Below, one piece after another: positions 1 through 8,583 of a stretch of DNA of 64,000 nt. The position numbers and the translations under genes were made by a program. Numbering within the stretch: the stretch's first letter is position 1; each line of letters opens with the position of its first letter. The notes beneath the pieces were generated by a model. That model was given only the letters and a program-made list of their open reading frames with translations, was not told where the DNA came from and did not search any database. Source of the DNA: Pelagibacterium halotolerans B2 (GTDB taxonomy: Bacteria > Pseudomonadota > Alphaproteobacteria > Rhizobiales > Devosiaceae). The stretch spans positions 2,356,001 through 2,420,000 of the forward strand of contig NC_016078.1 in assembly GCF_000230555.1 (NCBI RefSeq), read 5' to 3'.

Positions 1-238
1 AGGGCCTCACGATTGGTATATAGTTTCGTATATGAAGTAATATGCTAATTCAACTCCCTCTTCGCTGTTCCTGGGCAAAATGTGAAATCGACTCCAGTGG
101 GCCACCCGCGGCAGCCGCTGCCCACTGCCGTATCAATCTCAGGCTCAATTCATATATATTGCAATATGCAGAATAATATATTATCGAGCAACAACCTCCC
201 CCATTGCTCGTTTCAATCGTGAAGAAGTTGGAGGCCCC

Positions 239-1150
239 TTGCGAGACGAGGCCATGGCGGACAGCACCGAAATCCAACATGCGACGATTGTAAAACGGCA
301 CGGCAGACGGCTGCCTCAAATCGTCCTGGCCCTTTTGGCAATGCTGTCGTTCGCCCTCTCCGACGTTTTCGCCAAGATGCTGGTAGGCGATATCTCCGCT
401 TTCCAATTGGCCCGATACCGATATCTCGGCGCCGTGCTTGTCCTCATCCCTTTCATCATGATCCGTCCGGCGTCGCTCAGATCGCGTGCCCCCGGACTTC
501 AGATTATGCGGGGCCTCCTGATGTTCGGGGCGACGGCGATGCTCATTTCGGCGCTGGCGCTCATGCCAGTCGCCGAGGCAACGACGCTGGTCTTCGTTTC
601 CCCCATAATCGTAACGCTTCTGTCTGCCACCTTGCTTGGAGAGCGCATTGGCATGCTCCGCACGGCTTGCCTGCTCGGCAGCCTGGGCGGCGTCGCGATG
701 GTGGCGAGGCCCGACCTGATCGGTCCCGATCCATCGATGCTCCTGCCGTTCGGGTCTGCGCTGTGCTGGGCCATCGCAGCAATCCTGACCCGCCCAACAC
801 AAGCTCGGGGAGATCGTTTCGATACCACCCTCGTTTACGCAACGCTTTCAGGCTTCGCGGCCGTTTGCATCGTCGCGGGCCGTTTCGAGCCTCCCGAAGC
901 CGTCCTGCTTCCGGCAACGCTGGCCATGGTTGCGTGCTGGCTGGCCGGCCACGCTGCAGTGCTTGCCGCATACAGGCTCGGCAGGATTGCCGACGTCGCT
1001 CCGATCTCCTACTCGCAAATCGTTTGGGCAGTGATCTTAGGGCTGGCCTTTTTCAGCGAGGTTCTCGACGCTTTGACACTGCTCGGCTGTGGCATCGTCA
1101 TCGTCTGCGGCGCCATTGCCAGCCGCCAATCGGACGTGGCGCGCCCCTGA
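239..1150 (+). CDS. DMT superfamily (EamA) transporter
   Basis: Inner-membrane exporter or permease of the drug/metabolite transporter family; substrate unknown. About 303 residues with roughly ten hydrophobic segments in two EamA repeats (near residues 25-155 and 165-295), the family's usual length. The first segment begins near LPQIVLALLAML and the last is near GIVIVCGAIA. Translation can start at TTG 239, which has GGAGG four bases upstream, or at ATG 254, whose GAGG lies too close; the two proteins differ by five residues. The gene stands alone, convergent with the tct locus. It is followed by an inverted repeat at 1184-1206 that is part of a repeat element and may help end transcription. 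The family is certain from the hydrophobic pattern; a metabolite cannot be named. Confidence 0.85.
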   Translation: MRDEAMADSTEIQHATIVKRHGRRLPQIVLALLAMLSFALSDVFAKMLVGDISAFQLARYRYLGAVLVLIPFIMIRPASLRSRAPGLQIMRGLLMFGATAMLISALALMPVAEATTLVFVSPIIVTLLSATLLGERIGMLRTACLLGSLGGVAMVARPDLIGPDPSMLLPFGSALCWAIAAILTRPTQARGDRFDTTLVYATLSGFAAVCIVAGRFEPPEAVLLPATLAMVACWLAGHAAVLAAYRLGRIADVAPISYSQIVWAVILGLAFFSEVLDALTLLGCGIVIVCGAIASRQSDVARP

Positions 1151-1173
1151 ACGACCCTTCGGCTCCTCATCTT

Positions 1174-1277
1174 AGAGCCGTTCAGGATTTGATTGAATCA
1201 AATCCTTGGCTCTAAGCCTTTGTTTTATCGCGTGTCCGAACCGCAAAACCGTTTCCACTCTTGCTGGACACGCTCTA
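1174..1277 (+). repeat. Palindromic repeat element, copy 1
   Basis: Intergenic element of about 104 bp between the DMT gene and tctA. Its 50-bp core (1208-1257) is identical to the reverse complement of 49507-49556. The ends are also shared: a GAGCC/GGCTC arm pair and GCGTGTCC/GGACACGC arms that can fold. The inner loops differ between copies, and this copy has an extra perfect dyad (1184-1206). It is a non-coding, short palindromic repeat of the kind dispersed in Rhizobiales genomes. Confidence 0.75.
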
Positions 1278-1435
1278 GCCCAGGTCGATACCGGCATTGC
1301 CAGATATCCAGCGCAGCCCGGCCGTTGTTCCAGCGCGGTGCGCGCAACAGCCACGCAATCGCCCTGTCGGACGAACAAACCAAATTCACGGACGCGCAGC
1401 CGCCGCCCGGCTGGCCTCTCCTGCAAAAATGCCGC

Positions 1436-2935
1436 CTATTGGACCAGGGGAACACGCTTACGGCGAAAGACCGAGACCAGCATGAAAGCGAGCAAAACCA
1501 GGGTAATCGCCAAGAGCGTACCGCTGATGGGCCGACTGACGAGGACCATCGGGTCTCCGCGAGCAAGGAGCATGGCGCGGCGCAGATTCTCCTCCATCAT
1601 CGGGCCGAGAACAAACCCGATCAGCAATGGCGCCGGTTCGAACCGCAAAAGACGCATGGCGTAGCCCAAGGCCCCGAAGCCGAGCACCATGCCGACCTCG
1701 AAGAGGCTGTAATTGAGTGCGTAAACACCAATGCAGATGAGGACGAGGATGGCCGGATAAAGATACTGATAGGGTATCTTGAGCAGCCGCACCCAGATGC
1801 CGATCAGCGGGATGTTGAGGATGAGCAGCATGATGTTGCCGATCCAGAAACTCATCACCAGTCCCCAGAAGATGTCGGGGTTGTTGGCCATCAGACCGGG
1901 CCCCGGGGTGATGCCGTGGATAAGCAGCGCACCGAGCATGAGCGCCATGGTGGCCGAGCCGGGAATGCCCAGGGTCAGGGTGGGGATGAAGGCGGTCTGC
2001 ACGGCAGCGTTGTTGGCCGATTCAGGGGATGCGAGCCCCTCGATGGCCCCCTTGCCGAACCGGGAAGGATCCTTTGCGACCTTCTTTTCGACGGCATAGC
2101 CGATGAACGAGGCGATCGACTGGCCCGCGCCGGGCAAGGCACCGAAAAAACTGCCGATGCCGGCACCGCGCAGGATCGGCAGCGCCACCTGGCGCCCCTC
2201 GCCCTTGGCCGGGAGCATCGAACGCAAAGTGATCTTGTCGCTCATCAGCTTGCGGTCGCCATCGCGGATCGAGGCAATGATTTCGGCGACGCCGAACAGG
2301 CCCATGGCGAGCGCGACCAGGCTGATGCCGTCGTAAAGTTCGATGAGCCCGAAGGTGTAGCGGGTGATGCCGGTGTTGACGTCGGCGCCGACCGAGCCCA
2401 ACACCAGGCCAAGCACCACCATGGCGATGCCCTTGAGCGGCGAATTCTGGGTGACCCCGGCGGCCGCGATCAGGCCCAGCGCCATGAGCGCGAAGTATTC
2501 CGCCGGTCCGAAGGCCAGCGCCACCTGACTCAGAAGCGGCGAAAACGCCATGAGCAGGAGAATACCGATGGAGCCGCCCACGAACGAAGCGATCGTGGTG
2601 ATAAAGAGCGCGACCCCCGCCCGGCCTTTTTGCGCCATGGGATAGCCGTCAAGGCAAGTAACGGCCGAGGACGGCGTACCGGGTAGATTGAGCAGGATCG
2701 AGGCGGTCGAACCGCCATATTCGGCGCCGTAATAGACGCCTGCGAGCATGACGAGCGCGGTTGTCGGTTCGATGTAGAACGTGATCGGCAAGAGCATGGA
2801 GACCGCGGCCAGCGAACCAATGCCGGGCAAGACACCGATGAAGGTCCCCAGAAACACGCCGAGAAAGCAATAGAGCAGATTGACCGGGGTGAACGCTGTC
2901 TGCAGGCCCAGGGCCAGGTTGGCAAGCATATCCAT
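1436..2935 (-). CDS. tctA: Tripartite tricarboxylate transporter large permease TctA
   Basis: Large membrane subunit of a TTT-family secondary transporter that works with TctB and a periplasmic TctC receptor to import carboxylates. About 499 residues, the usual TctA length, with some ten to twelve hydrophobic segments. Family motifs near the N-terminus include GVLPGIGSLAAVSMLLP, followed by YYGAEYGGSTASILLNLPGT, and a mirrored GALPGAGQSIASFIGY in the second half. ATG 2935 is chosen because it overlaps the tctB stop as ATGA, which is translational coupling; a longer open frame upstream only re-reads tctB. It is the last gene of the nine-gene minus-strand locus. The substrate is not known but is probably an aromatic-derived or other di/tricarboxylate, judging by the neighbours. 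Confidence 0.95.
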   Translation of the reverse strand: MDMLANLALGLQTAFTPVNLLYCFLGVFLGTFIGVLPGIGSLAAVSMLLPITFYIEPTTALVMLAGVYYGAEYGGSTASILLNLPGTPSSAVTCLDGYPMAQKGRAGVALFITTIASFVGGSIGILLLMAFSPLLSQVALAFGPAEYFALMALGLIAAAGVTQNSPLKGIAMVVLGLVLGSVGADVNTGITRYTFGLIELYDGISLVALAMGLFGVAEIIASIRDGDRKLMSDKITLRSMLPAKGEGRQVALPILRGAGIGSFFGALPGAGQSIASFIGYAVEKKVAKDPSRFGKGAIEGLASPESANNAAVQTAFIPTLTLGIPGSATMALMLGALLIHGITPGPGLMANNPDIFWGLVMSFWIGNIMLLILNIPLIGIWVRLLKIPYQYLYPAILVLICIGVYALNYSLFEVGMVLGFGALGYAMRLLRFEPAPLLIGFVLGPMMEENLRRAMLLARGDPMVLVSRPISGTLLAITLVLLAFMLVSVFRRKRVPLVQ

Positions 2936-3399
2936 CAGAACGGTACCTTGATGAGCGGGATCGGCATGCCCAAACCGCGCGAGAAGATAAGCCAGGTGGC
3001 AAATGGCAGGGCGATGCACAGCACGGCAATGCCGAACCAGCGGCTCTTGGTGTCGCCAAGCGAGGAGATGATGACGGTGAGAAAGACCGCCGGCAGCAGG
3101 CCACCATAGGCCATGCCGACCATGAATCCCACGATCGAGAGCAGCACGGCGATCACGGGGCGCCAGGAAAAGTTGATCGGCTCCTCGTCGCCCTCGGGCG
3201 CAGCGGCCCGGGGGCGCAACGCAGCGAGCGCGATCAGCGCGGCGAGGCCCATCATAAGCCCCCCAAGAACCATGGGAAAGTAACCGGGACCCATGCGGGT
3301 GGCCGAACCGATGTTATAGGTAAGCGCGATGGCGAGGATGGCGGCACCGAGCGCGAACAGGCACAGCCCTCCCACCAGATCGACCTTGTTGATTGTCAT
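2935..3399 (-). CDS. tctB: Tripartite tricarboxylate transporter small permease TctB
   Basis: Small membrane subunit of the TTT transporter. 154 residues with four hydrophobic segments: near LCLFALGAAILAIAL, the GPGYFPMVLGGLMMGLAAL stretch, a central segment after the WRPVIAV turn, and a C-terminal segment. The GPGYFP motif in the first half is typical of TctB. A strong GAGGAGG Shine-Dalgarno precedes ATG 3399. The stop overlaps the tctA start. It follows the SDR gene by 24 bases, so it is almost certainly on the same transcript. Confidence 0.93.
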   Translation of the reverse strand: MTINKVDLVGGLCLFALGAAILAIALTYNIGSATRMGPGYFPMVLGGLMMGLAALIALAALRPRAAAPEGDEEPINFSWRPVIAVLLSIVGFMVGMAYGGLLPAVFLTVIISSLGDTKSRWFGIAVLCIALPFATWLIFSRGLGMPIPLIKVPF

Positions 3400-3423
3400 G
3401 GTCTCCTCCTCAATGCGATGGCT

Positions 3424-4227
3424 TCAATCGCAGCGGGCGGTCATGCCGCCATCGAGCACGATTTCGGTACCGGTGACAAAGCGCGCGTCATCGGATGCGA
3501 GATAGGCGACAGCCTGCGCGGTATCGCGGCCATCCCCCATGAAGCCGAGCGGGATGCGCTTGACCCGCGATTCGAGCAAGGCCTCGACATTGCCGCCGGC
3601 GCGCTGACCAGCCAACCGATTCTCGACCATGGGGGTGTGGAGTTGTCCGGGCACCACGGTGTTCACTCGGATTCCGTAGGGCGCGTACTGAACGGCGGTG
3701 ACTTTGGAGAACTGGATGACGGCAGCTTTGGCGGCTGCGTAGCCAGCCTGAGCAGCGCCGGTATAGCGCAGGCCCGAGGTCGAGGCGAGATTGACGATGG
3801 CGCCGCGCTGGCGCGCCTGCATTCCCGGCAGAACGGCTTTGCAGGTGAGAAATACGCTGGTGAGGTTGAACAGTATCTGGCGATCCCAGGCCTCGCGCGA
3901 GAGTTCGGCCGCGCCGCCGGGCGCGGAGCCACCGACGTTGTTGACCAGGATATCGGGCGCGCCGAGCACGGTTTCGCAATGGCTCAATGCTGTGCGAATG
4001 GAAGCTTCATCGGTGACATCGCAAAAAAACGCCTCAATGTTACCGCCCGCCGCTCCGGCCATGGCGACGGTCTCTTCAAGAGAGCCGGTATCTATGTCGG
4101 TGGCCAGGACCCTGGCGCCTTCGCGGGCGAGTTGTACCGCCACGGCACGGCCATTGCCCCACCCGGTGCCCACACACCCGGCGCCGGTGACAATGGCTAT
4201 GCGACCCTCCAGTCGGCTTGTCGTCAT
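3424..4227 (-). CDS. SDR family NAD(P)-dependent oxidoreductase
   Basis: Classical short-chain dehydrogenase/reductase of 267 residues. The Rossmann nucleotide-binding motif near the N-terminus is GAGCVGTGWGNG, a slightly expanded TGxxxGxG. NNVG, the catalytic Ser in NLASTSG, the YxxxK motif in YAAAKAAV, and the C-terminal IVLDGG segment are all present. It would oxidise or reduce a hydroxyl/keto group of an intermediate. It sits four bases downstream of the amidohydrolase gene and just before tctB, inside the catabolic locus, so it probably acts on the compound imported by TctABC or on a product of it. The substrate cannot be told from sequence. Confidence 0.93.
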   Translation of the reverse strand: MTTSRLEGRIAIVTGAGCVGTGWGNGRAVAVQLAREGARVLATDIDTGSLEETVAMAGAAGGNIEAFFCDVTDEASIRTALSHCETVLGAPDILVNNVGGSAPGGAAELSREAWDRQILFNLTSVFLTCKAVLPGMQARQRGAIVNLASTSGLRYTGAAQAGYAAAKAAVIQFSKVTAVQYAPYGIRVNTVVPGQLHTPMVENRLAGQRAGGNVEALLESRVKRIPLGFMGDGRDTAQAVAYLASDDARFVTGTEIVLDGGMTARCD

Positions 4228-4230
4228 GGA

Positions 4231-5103
4231 TCAGTCCTCAAACCGATAAAAGCGTTGGGGATTGTCGACCATAAGTGCCCGCAGGTGTGCTGGATCGGGG
4301 GCGATCCGCGCAATGAGATCGACAAGTACACCATCGTCGGGCGGGCCACCGGCGAGATTGGGATGGGGCCAGTCGGTGCCCCAAAAAACGCGGTCGGGGT
4401 ACGTTTCGACAAGCCGGCGGGCGAAGGGGACGGCGTCGTCATAGGGGACCCCCCTGGCCGAGGCGCGCTCGCTGCCGCTAACCTTGACCAGGAACTTTTC
4501 GTTTTCCATCAGGTCCATCAAGGCGCAAAAGGGCTCCTGATCGGGTCCGGCGGCGGCGTCGATGCGCCCCATGTGATCAATCACGACGGGCGTCGCCGCC
4601 GCGGCCAAGATCGCGCCGGTTTCGGCAATAAGCTGGGGCGCAAGGTGGATCTGAAGGTGCATGCCGTAGTCGGCGAGCCTGTGACTGAAGGCAACGATAT
4701 CCTGGGCCGAGGCGCCAACCTCAAGATGAGGCATGAAATTGAAGCGCACGCCGCGCACGCCATGGGCTGCGAGATCGGCCAGAGTTGCGTCGGCAACGTC
4801 AATGGGCACGAGCGCGATGCCGAGATAACGTCCGGGGCGAGCGGCCATGGCCTCGAGCATGGCGCTATTGTCATAGCCGTGACAACCCGATTGAACGATG
4901 ACGCAGCGCTCTATGCCGAACATATCGTGAAGCGCGAACAGACGCTCTTTTGGAGCATCTGCGGGGCGGAAGGCGACGCCCTCGGGATAGGGAAAGCGCG
5001 ACTGGGGACCAAAGACGTGACAGTGTGTGTCGCAGGACAACCTGGGCAGCGTGACGCTGGAGGCGCTGGGTGCGGGATGGTAGCTTGGCTGAGACTGGCT
5101 CAT
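4231..5103 (-). CDS. Amidohydrolase family protein, 2-pyrone-4,6-dicarboxylate hydrolase (LigI)-like
   Basis: Metal-dependent TIM-barrel hydrolase of the amidohydrolase superfamily, 290 residues. Visible features are the DTHCHVFGP strand-1 metal motif near residue 25, a RFNFMPH segment, IDHMGR in the middle and the terminal WGTDWPHPN strand-8 Asp motif. This combination matches the COG3618/LigI group that opens pyrone and lactone rings. GGGGAG precedes the ATG. The start overlaps the stop of the upstream carboxymuconolactone-decarboxylase-like gene by four bases (ATGA). Lactone or pyrone hydrolysis of an aromatic ring-cleavage product is a reasonable inference; the exact substrate is not. Confidence 0.88.
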   Translation of the reverse strand: MSQSQPSYHPAPSASSVTLPRLSCDTHCHVFGPQSRFPYPEGVAFRPADAPKERLFALHDMFGIERCVIVQSGCHGYDNSAMLEAMAARPGRYLGIALVPIDVADATLADLAAHGVRGVRFNFMPHLEVGASAQDIVAFSHRLADYGMHLQIHLAPQLIAETGAILAAAATPVVIDHMGRIDAAAGPDQEPFCALMDLMENEKFLVKVSGSERASARGVPYDDAVPFARRLVETYPDRVFWGTDWPHPNLAGGPPDDGVLVDLIARIAPDPAHLRALMVDNPQRFYRFED

Positions 5104-5663
5104 GACGCGCGCTCCCCAACCGTCATTTCGGGCGTTGCGCCTTCGGGTGCGGGAACCTCGAAGGCGTTGATGGTCATCGAGATCAGGGTGTAATAGCCGA
5201 GAATACCGATCAGATCGACCAGAGCCTGTTCGCCCAGCGTTGCAACGGCGTCATCGTAGGTGGCAGGCGAGAGGAAGCGGGTGGCGTTGAGCTCGCTGGC
5301 CACAGCATAGACGCAGGCCTGACGCGTATCGGCAAATCCCGGTTGGCGCCGGTCGCGGATGGCGTCGATGATTTCCGAAGTCAGCCCCGCCTTTAGCGCG
5401 AAAGGCTTGTGGGCGGCCCACTCATACTCCGAACTCCACACGCGGGCGGTGACAAGGATGGCCAGCTCGCTCAGTGCGGGTTCGAGAAGCGTGTCGTAGC
5501 GGCAATAGGCGCCCAAGGCTTGGGCTCGATCGGCGAGATCGGGGCGATGCAGCCACACCGCGAGTGGTCCCCGCACACCACCGCGAGGACCCGAAGCGAT
5601 CGCCTCGTGTATGGCGCGCTGGCGGTCGGAAAAAGTGCGGGGATCGGGGGGCGAAAGACGCAT
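5100..5663 (-). CDS. Carboxymuconolactone decarboxylase (CMD/AhpD-like) family protein
   Basis: 187 residues of the all-helical CMD fold. The family core runs through SELAILVTARVWSSEYEW and AAHKPFALKAG, with the Glu and His of the EYEWAAH segment in place of an AhpD-type CxxC, so this is a decarboxylase-like rather than a peroxidase-partner member. ATG 5663 has GGGAG upstream and overlaps the stop of the GST-like gene; it overlaps the amidohydrolase gene at the other end. The tight coupling with a LigI-like hydrolase suggests consecutive steps on a lactone or muconate-type intermediate (inference). Confidence 0.85.
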   Translation of the reverse strand: MRLSPPDPRTFSDRQRAIHEAIASGPRGGVRGPLAVWLHRPDLADRAQALGAYCRYDTLLEPALSELAILVTARVWSSEYEWAAHKPFALKAGLTSEIIDAIRDRRQPGFADTRQACVYAVASELNATRFLSPATYDDAVATLGEQALVDLIGILGYYTLISMTINAFEVPAPEGATPEMTVGERAS

Positions 5664-6283
5664 CAGGCAGCTCCCTGGGATGCTGTGGGACGCATGGCGG
5701 CAAGGTCGGGATGGCGCGCCTCGAAGGTGTCGAGCCAGGCGACAAGGGTGGGAAATTCTGGTCGCCAATCAACCGGATTGCGCCAGTCGAGATAACCCAA
5801 CGCGCAGCTCAGACTTACGGCAGCCGCGCTCAAATGCGGGTCGAGCACCGGCGGGTTGGTGGCAAAATGGTTGAGCGCGCGCAGGATCTTGCCGCGCTGA
5901 TGGGCCAACCAGATGTCCGACCTCTGCTCGGGCCCCCGAAAGCGCCCCTCATAGACCATGAGAAGGGCAGCGTCGGCAACACCGTCGGCGAGAACCACAT
6001 CGGTGCGCATGAGTGCCAACTCGAGCGGCTCGGTTGGAAAGAGGGTCTGGCCGGAGACCTGGTCGCACAGATATTCGACGATGGTGCGGCTGTCGAACAG
6101 GATAGGGCCATCGGGCAGGATCAGGCAGGGAATCTTGCCCAGCGGGTTCTGGTCGCGCAGCGTATCGGCTTCATCAACCGTGCTGGCCATCACCAGATCG
6201 TATCGATCGGCAAGGCCGAGCAGGTGGAGCACCATCCGTACCTTGCGCCCGAACGGCGAGGTTGAAGACGAGCGCAGAACCAT
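5663..6283 (-). CDS. Glutathione S-transferase family protein
   Basis: Two-domain GST-like protein of about 206 residues: thioredoxin-fold N-terminal part (SSSTSPFGRKVRM, NPLGKIPCL with the cis-Pro, and DSRTIVEYL with the glutathione-contacting Ser) and a helical C-terminal part. Start 6283 gives the normal GST N-terminus; ATG 6319 and TTG 6328 are in frame but add unneeded residues, and none has a clear Shine-Dalgarno. The GST family includes isomerases and lyases of aromatic catabolism, and its place between the solute receptor and the CMD protein points to such a role. Confidence 0.88.
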   Translation of the reverse strand: MVLRSSSTSPFGRKVRMVLHLLGLADRYDLVMASTVDEADTLRDQNPLGKIPCLILPDGPILFDSRTIVEYLCDQVSGQTLFPTEPLELALMRTDVVLADGVADAALLMVYEGRFRGPEQRSDIWLAHQRGKILRALNHFATNPPVLDPHLSAAAVSLSCALGYLDWRNPVDWRPEFPTLVAWLDTFEARHPDLAAMRPTASQGAA

Positions 6284-6388
6284 CTTGTCTGCGACGGCAA
6301 GGGGACGGAACGAAGACATCAACCACAACCCAAAGAAAACTGCATGGTGAAACCGGCCGGCGACGGCGACGCGCCGCCAACCGAGAGA

Positions 6389-7357
6389 TTATTGGACGAC
6401 GGCGCCCGAGAGCTCGACAACACTGGCCCATTTTTCAGTCTCGGCGGCCATATAGTCGGCGAAGGCATCGGGGGTCGAAGCGATGACATTGATACCCTGG
6501 GCAGCGAGTGCTTCGGACACCCCGGCGTCATTCAGCGTCTCGACGAAGGCATCCTGAAGACGGGTTGCCACGTCCTCGGGCAGGCCGGCGGGGGCGATGA
6601 TGCCGTACCAGTTTTCAGCAACGACCTCGGGGAAGCCCAACTCAGCCGTCGTGGGAACGTCGGGCAGCGTGGGCGCACGCCGGGCGCTCCCCACTGCGAG
6701 GGGGCGCAAAGTGCCCGCTTCCACATGTGGCAAGAGGACCGGAAGATCGGCGAACATCATCTGGACCTGGCCACCCAGCAGATCGGTGACCGCCGGAGCC
6801 GCGCCGCTGTAGGGCACGTGCACGGTATCAATCTCCGCCTCGAAATTGAGAAGCTCGCCGGCCAGATGCTGCATGCCGCCGGGGCCCGAAGATGCGTAGT
6901 TGATTATACCGGGGTTATCGGCTGCATAGGCGATAAGCTCGTCAAAGCTCTCGACCGCGACATTGGGATTGGCGACCAGCAGCTCGGGCACGCTGCCCAA
7001 AAGGGTGATCGGGGTCAGATCGGTCAGAGAGTCATAGGGCATGGTGGCCTGAACGCTGGCACTGATGGCCAGGGCGCCGGCGCTCGATATACCGATGAGA
7101 TAGCCGTCGGGCTCGGCTTTGGCCACCAAATCCGTCCCTATCACGCCCCCTGCCCCGCCACGGTTCTCGATGACGACTGGCTGGCCGAGCAATTCGGACA
7201 GTTTTGGGGAAATGAGCCGGGCAACGGTGTCGTTGGGACCACCGGCGGCAAAGGGGACGATCATGCGGATGGGCTGGCTGGGATAGTCCTGGGCAAACGC
7301 GCCCAGCCCGATCGGGGCCATCGCAAGCGCGAGAGCCGAAACAGCGAGAATTTTCAT
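6389..7357 (-). CDS. Tripartite tricarboxylate transporter substrate-binding protein, TctC/Bug family (copy 1)
   Basis: Periplasmic receptor of 322 residues. A signal peptide covers about residues 1-22 (hydrophobic LAVSALALAMAPIGLGA, then FAQ cleavage). Bug-family motifs follow: PIRMIVPFAAGGPNDTVAR, PVVIENRGGAGGVIGTD, and HVPYSGAAPAVTDLLGGQV. It is the same length as the next gene upstream and very similar through these motifs, so the pair is a tandem duplication. ATG 7357 is chosen because the longer frame upstream runs into the intergenic hairpin. It would deliver ligand to TctAB. Confidence 0.93.
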   Translation of the reverse strand: MKILAVSALALAMAPIGLGAFAQDYPSQPIRMIVPFAAGGPNDTVARLISPKLSELLGQPVVIENRGGAGGVIGTDLVAKAEPDGYLIGISSAGALAISASVQATMPYDSLTDLTPITLLGSVPELLVANPNVAVESFDELIAYAADNPGIINYASSGPGGMQHLAGELLNFEAEIDTVHVPYSGAAPAVTDLLGGQVQMMFADLPVLLPHVEAGTLRPLAVGSARRAPTLPDVPTTAELGFPEVVAENWYGIIAPAGLPEDVATRLQDAFVETLNDAGVSEALAAQGINVIASTPDAFADYMAAETEKWASVVELSGAVVQ

Positions 7358-7376
7358 TGCATAGCTCCAATGGCTG

Positions 7377-7398
7377 GACCGGGCCGACAAGCCCGGTC
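7377..7398 (-). other. Intergenic hairpin between the two tctC copies
   Basis: GACCGGG and CCCGGTC arms separated by eight bases lie in the 53-bp gap between the paralogous receptor genes. There is no U-tract, so a processing or stability element, or a weak attenuator setting unequal receptor expression, is more likely than a true terminator. Confidence 0.45.
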
Positions 7399-7410
7399 CT
7401 CTGGACGGAC

Positions 7411-8379
7411 CTACTGGTCCATGGCACCCGAGACTTCGACGACCTCGGCCCACTTTTCGGTTTCGCTGGCGATGTAGTCGCCGAACTCTTGCGGGCTCGA
7501 CCCGATCAGGTTTGCGCCCTGGCTGCCAAGGGTCTCGGCGACACCTTCGTCGGCGAGCGCTTCGACAATGGCCGCGTTGAGCGTGGCGACGACATCTTCA
7601 GGGGTGCCTGGAGGGGCGACGATGCCGTACCAGTTTTCGGCGGTAACATCGGGCATGCCCAATTCAGCGGTGGTAGCCACATCGGGAAGCGTGCCGGTAC
7701 GCTCGGCGCTACCGACGGCCAGAGCACGCAACGTGCCTTCCTGAACGTGGGGCAGCAGGACGGGAATATCGGCAAACATGAACTGGACCTGCCCGCCCAG
7801 CAGATCCGTCACCGCGGGAGCCGCGCCCGCATAGGGAACGTGCACCGCCTCGATCTCGGCAGCGATATTGAGCAACTCTCCAGCCAGATGCGGCATCGAG
7901 CCGGGGCCGGAGGAGGCAAAGTTCAGCGCACCGGGCTCGGCACGCGCCAATTCAAGCAACTCGTCGAACGTTTCCGCCTCGACGCCGTCATTGACCACGA
8001 GCAACTCGGGCACGCTGGCCAGCAGCGTTACCGGCGCGAAGTCGGTGGTTGCATCATAGGGCATGGTTTGCTGAACGCTGGCGCTGATGGCAAGCGCGCC
8101 GGCACTGCTCATGCCGATGAGGTAGCCATCGGGAGCACCCTTGGCGACCAGGTCGGTGCCAATGACGCCGCCGGCACCGCCGCGATTTTCGATAACGATC
8201 GGCTGACCGAGAATTTCGCCCATCTTCTGACTGACGACGCGCGCGATCGTATCGGCCGGGCCGCCAGCAGAGAACGGAACGACCATGCGAATGGCCTGGG
8301 TGGGGTATTCCTGTGCCGACGCCGCAGCGCTCAGGGTGGCGATGGATACGCCAAGGGCAAGGGTAACGAACGATTTCAC
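7411..8379 (-). CDS. Tripartite tricarboxylate transporter substrate-binding protein, TctC/Bug family (copy 2)
   Basis: Periplasmic receptor of 322 residues with a signal peptide (VTLALGVSIATLSAAASA, then QEYP). Bug motifs: AIRMVVPFSAGGPADTIAR, PIVIENRGGAGGVIGTD, HVPYAGAAPAVTDLLGG. GTG 8379 has a strong GGAGG upstream. It is the first structural gene after the LysR regulator and likely starts the operon transcript, since 204 bp separate it from lysR. Near-identical motif content with copy 1 shows duplication; conserved versus divergent ligand pockets would have to be compared to see if the two bind different acids. Confidence 0.94.
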   Translation of the reverse strand: MKSFVTLALGVSIATLSAAASAQEYPTQAIRMVVPFSAGGPADTIARVVSQKMGEILGQPIVIENRGGAGGVIGTDLVAKGAPDGYLIGMSSAGALAISASVQQTMPYDATTDFAPVTLLASVPELLVVNDGVEAETFDELLELARAEPGALNFASSGPGSMPHLAGELLNIAAEIEAVHVPYAGAAPAVTDLLGGQVQFMFADIPVLLPHVQEGTLRALAVGSAERTGTLPDVATTAELGMPDVTAENWYGIVAPPGTPEDVVATLNAAIVEALADEGVAETLGSQGANLIGSSPQEFGDYIASETEKWAEVVEVSGAMDQ

Positions 8380-8566
8380 TTCAATCCTCCCGTGGATGGC
8401 TGTCAGGCACGGCTTCTCCCAAAGCTATGCCGTACATGCATCGAACGACGGTTATGTCGCATGCATGGTGTCTGGACCGAGCCGAATTATTGCGGCGAGG
8501 TCAGCAATATGCAGAGGTTGCATGCTGGGAGCAGGTTGGTCCAATATAATTTTGGCCAACATATCA

Positions 8567-8581
8567 ATGCCGTTTCGGCAT
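8567..8581. promoter_or_regulatory. Inverted repeat, candidate LysR-type operator
   Basis: ATGCCG-TTT-CGGCAT dyad just beyond the lysR stop codon and about 190 bp upstream of the first tctC gene. Its T-N11-A layout (AT...AT ends) fits LysR-family boxes, and the position fits control of the tct operon. The stem is too short for a convincing terminator and lacks a U-run. Confidence 0.4.
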
Positions 8582-8583
8582 AG

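Noticed and set aside
3418..5193. Plus-strand open frame across the SDR and amidohydrolase genes
   Set aside because: Both minus-strand genes have complete catalytic motifs and coupled starts; the opposite frame has none.
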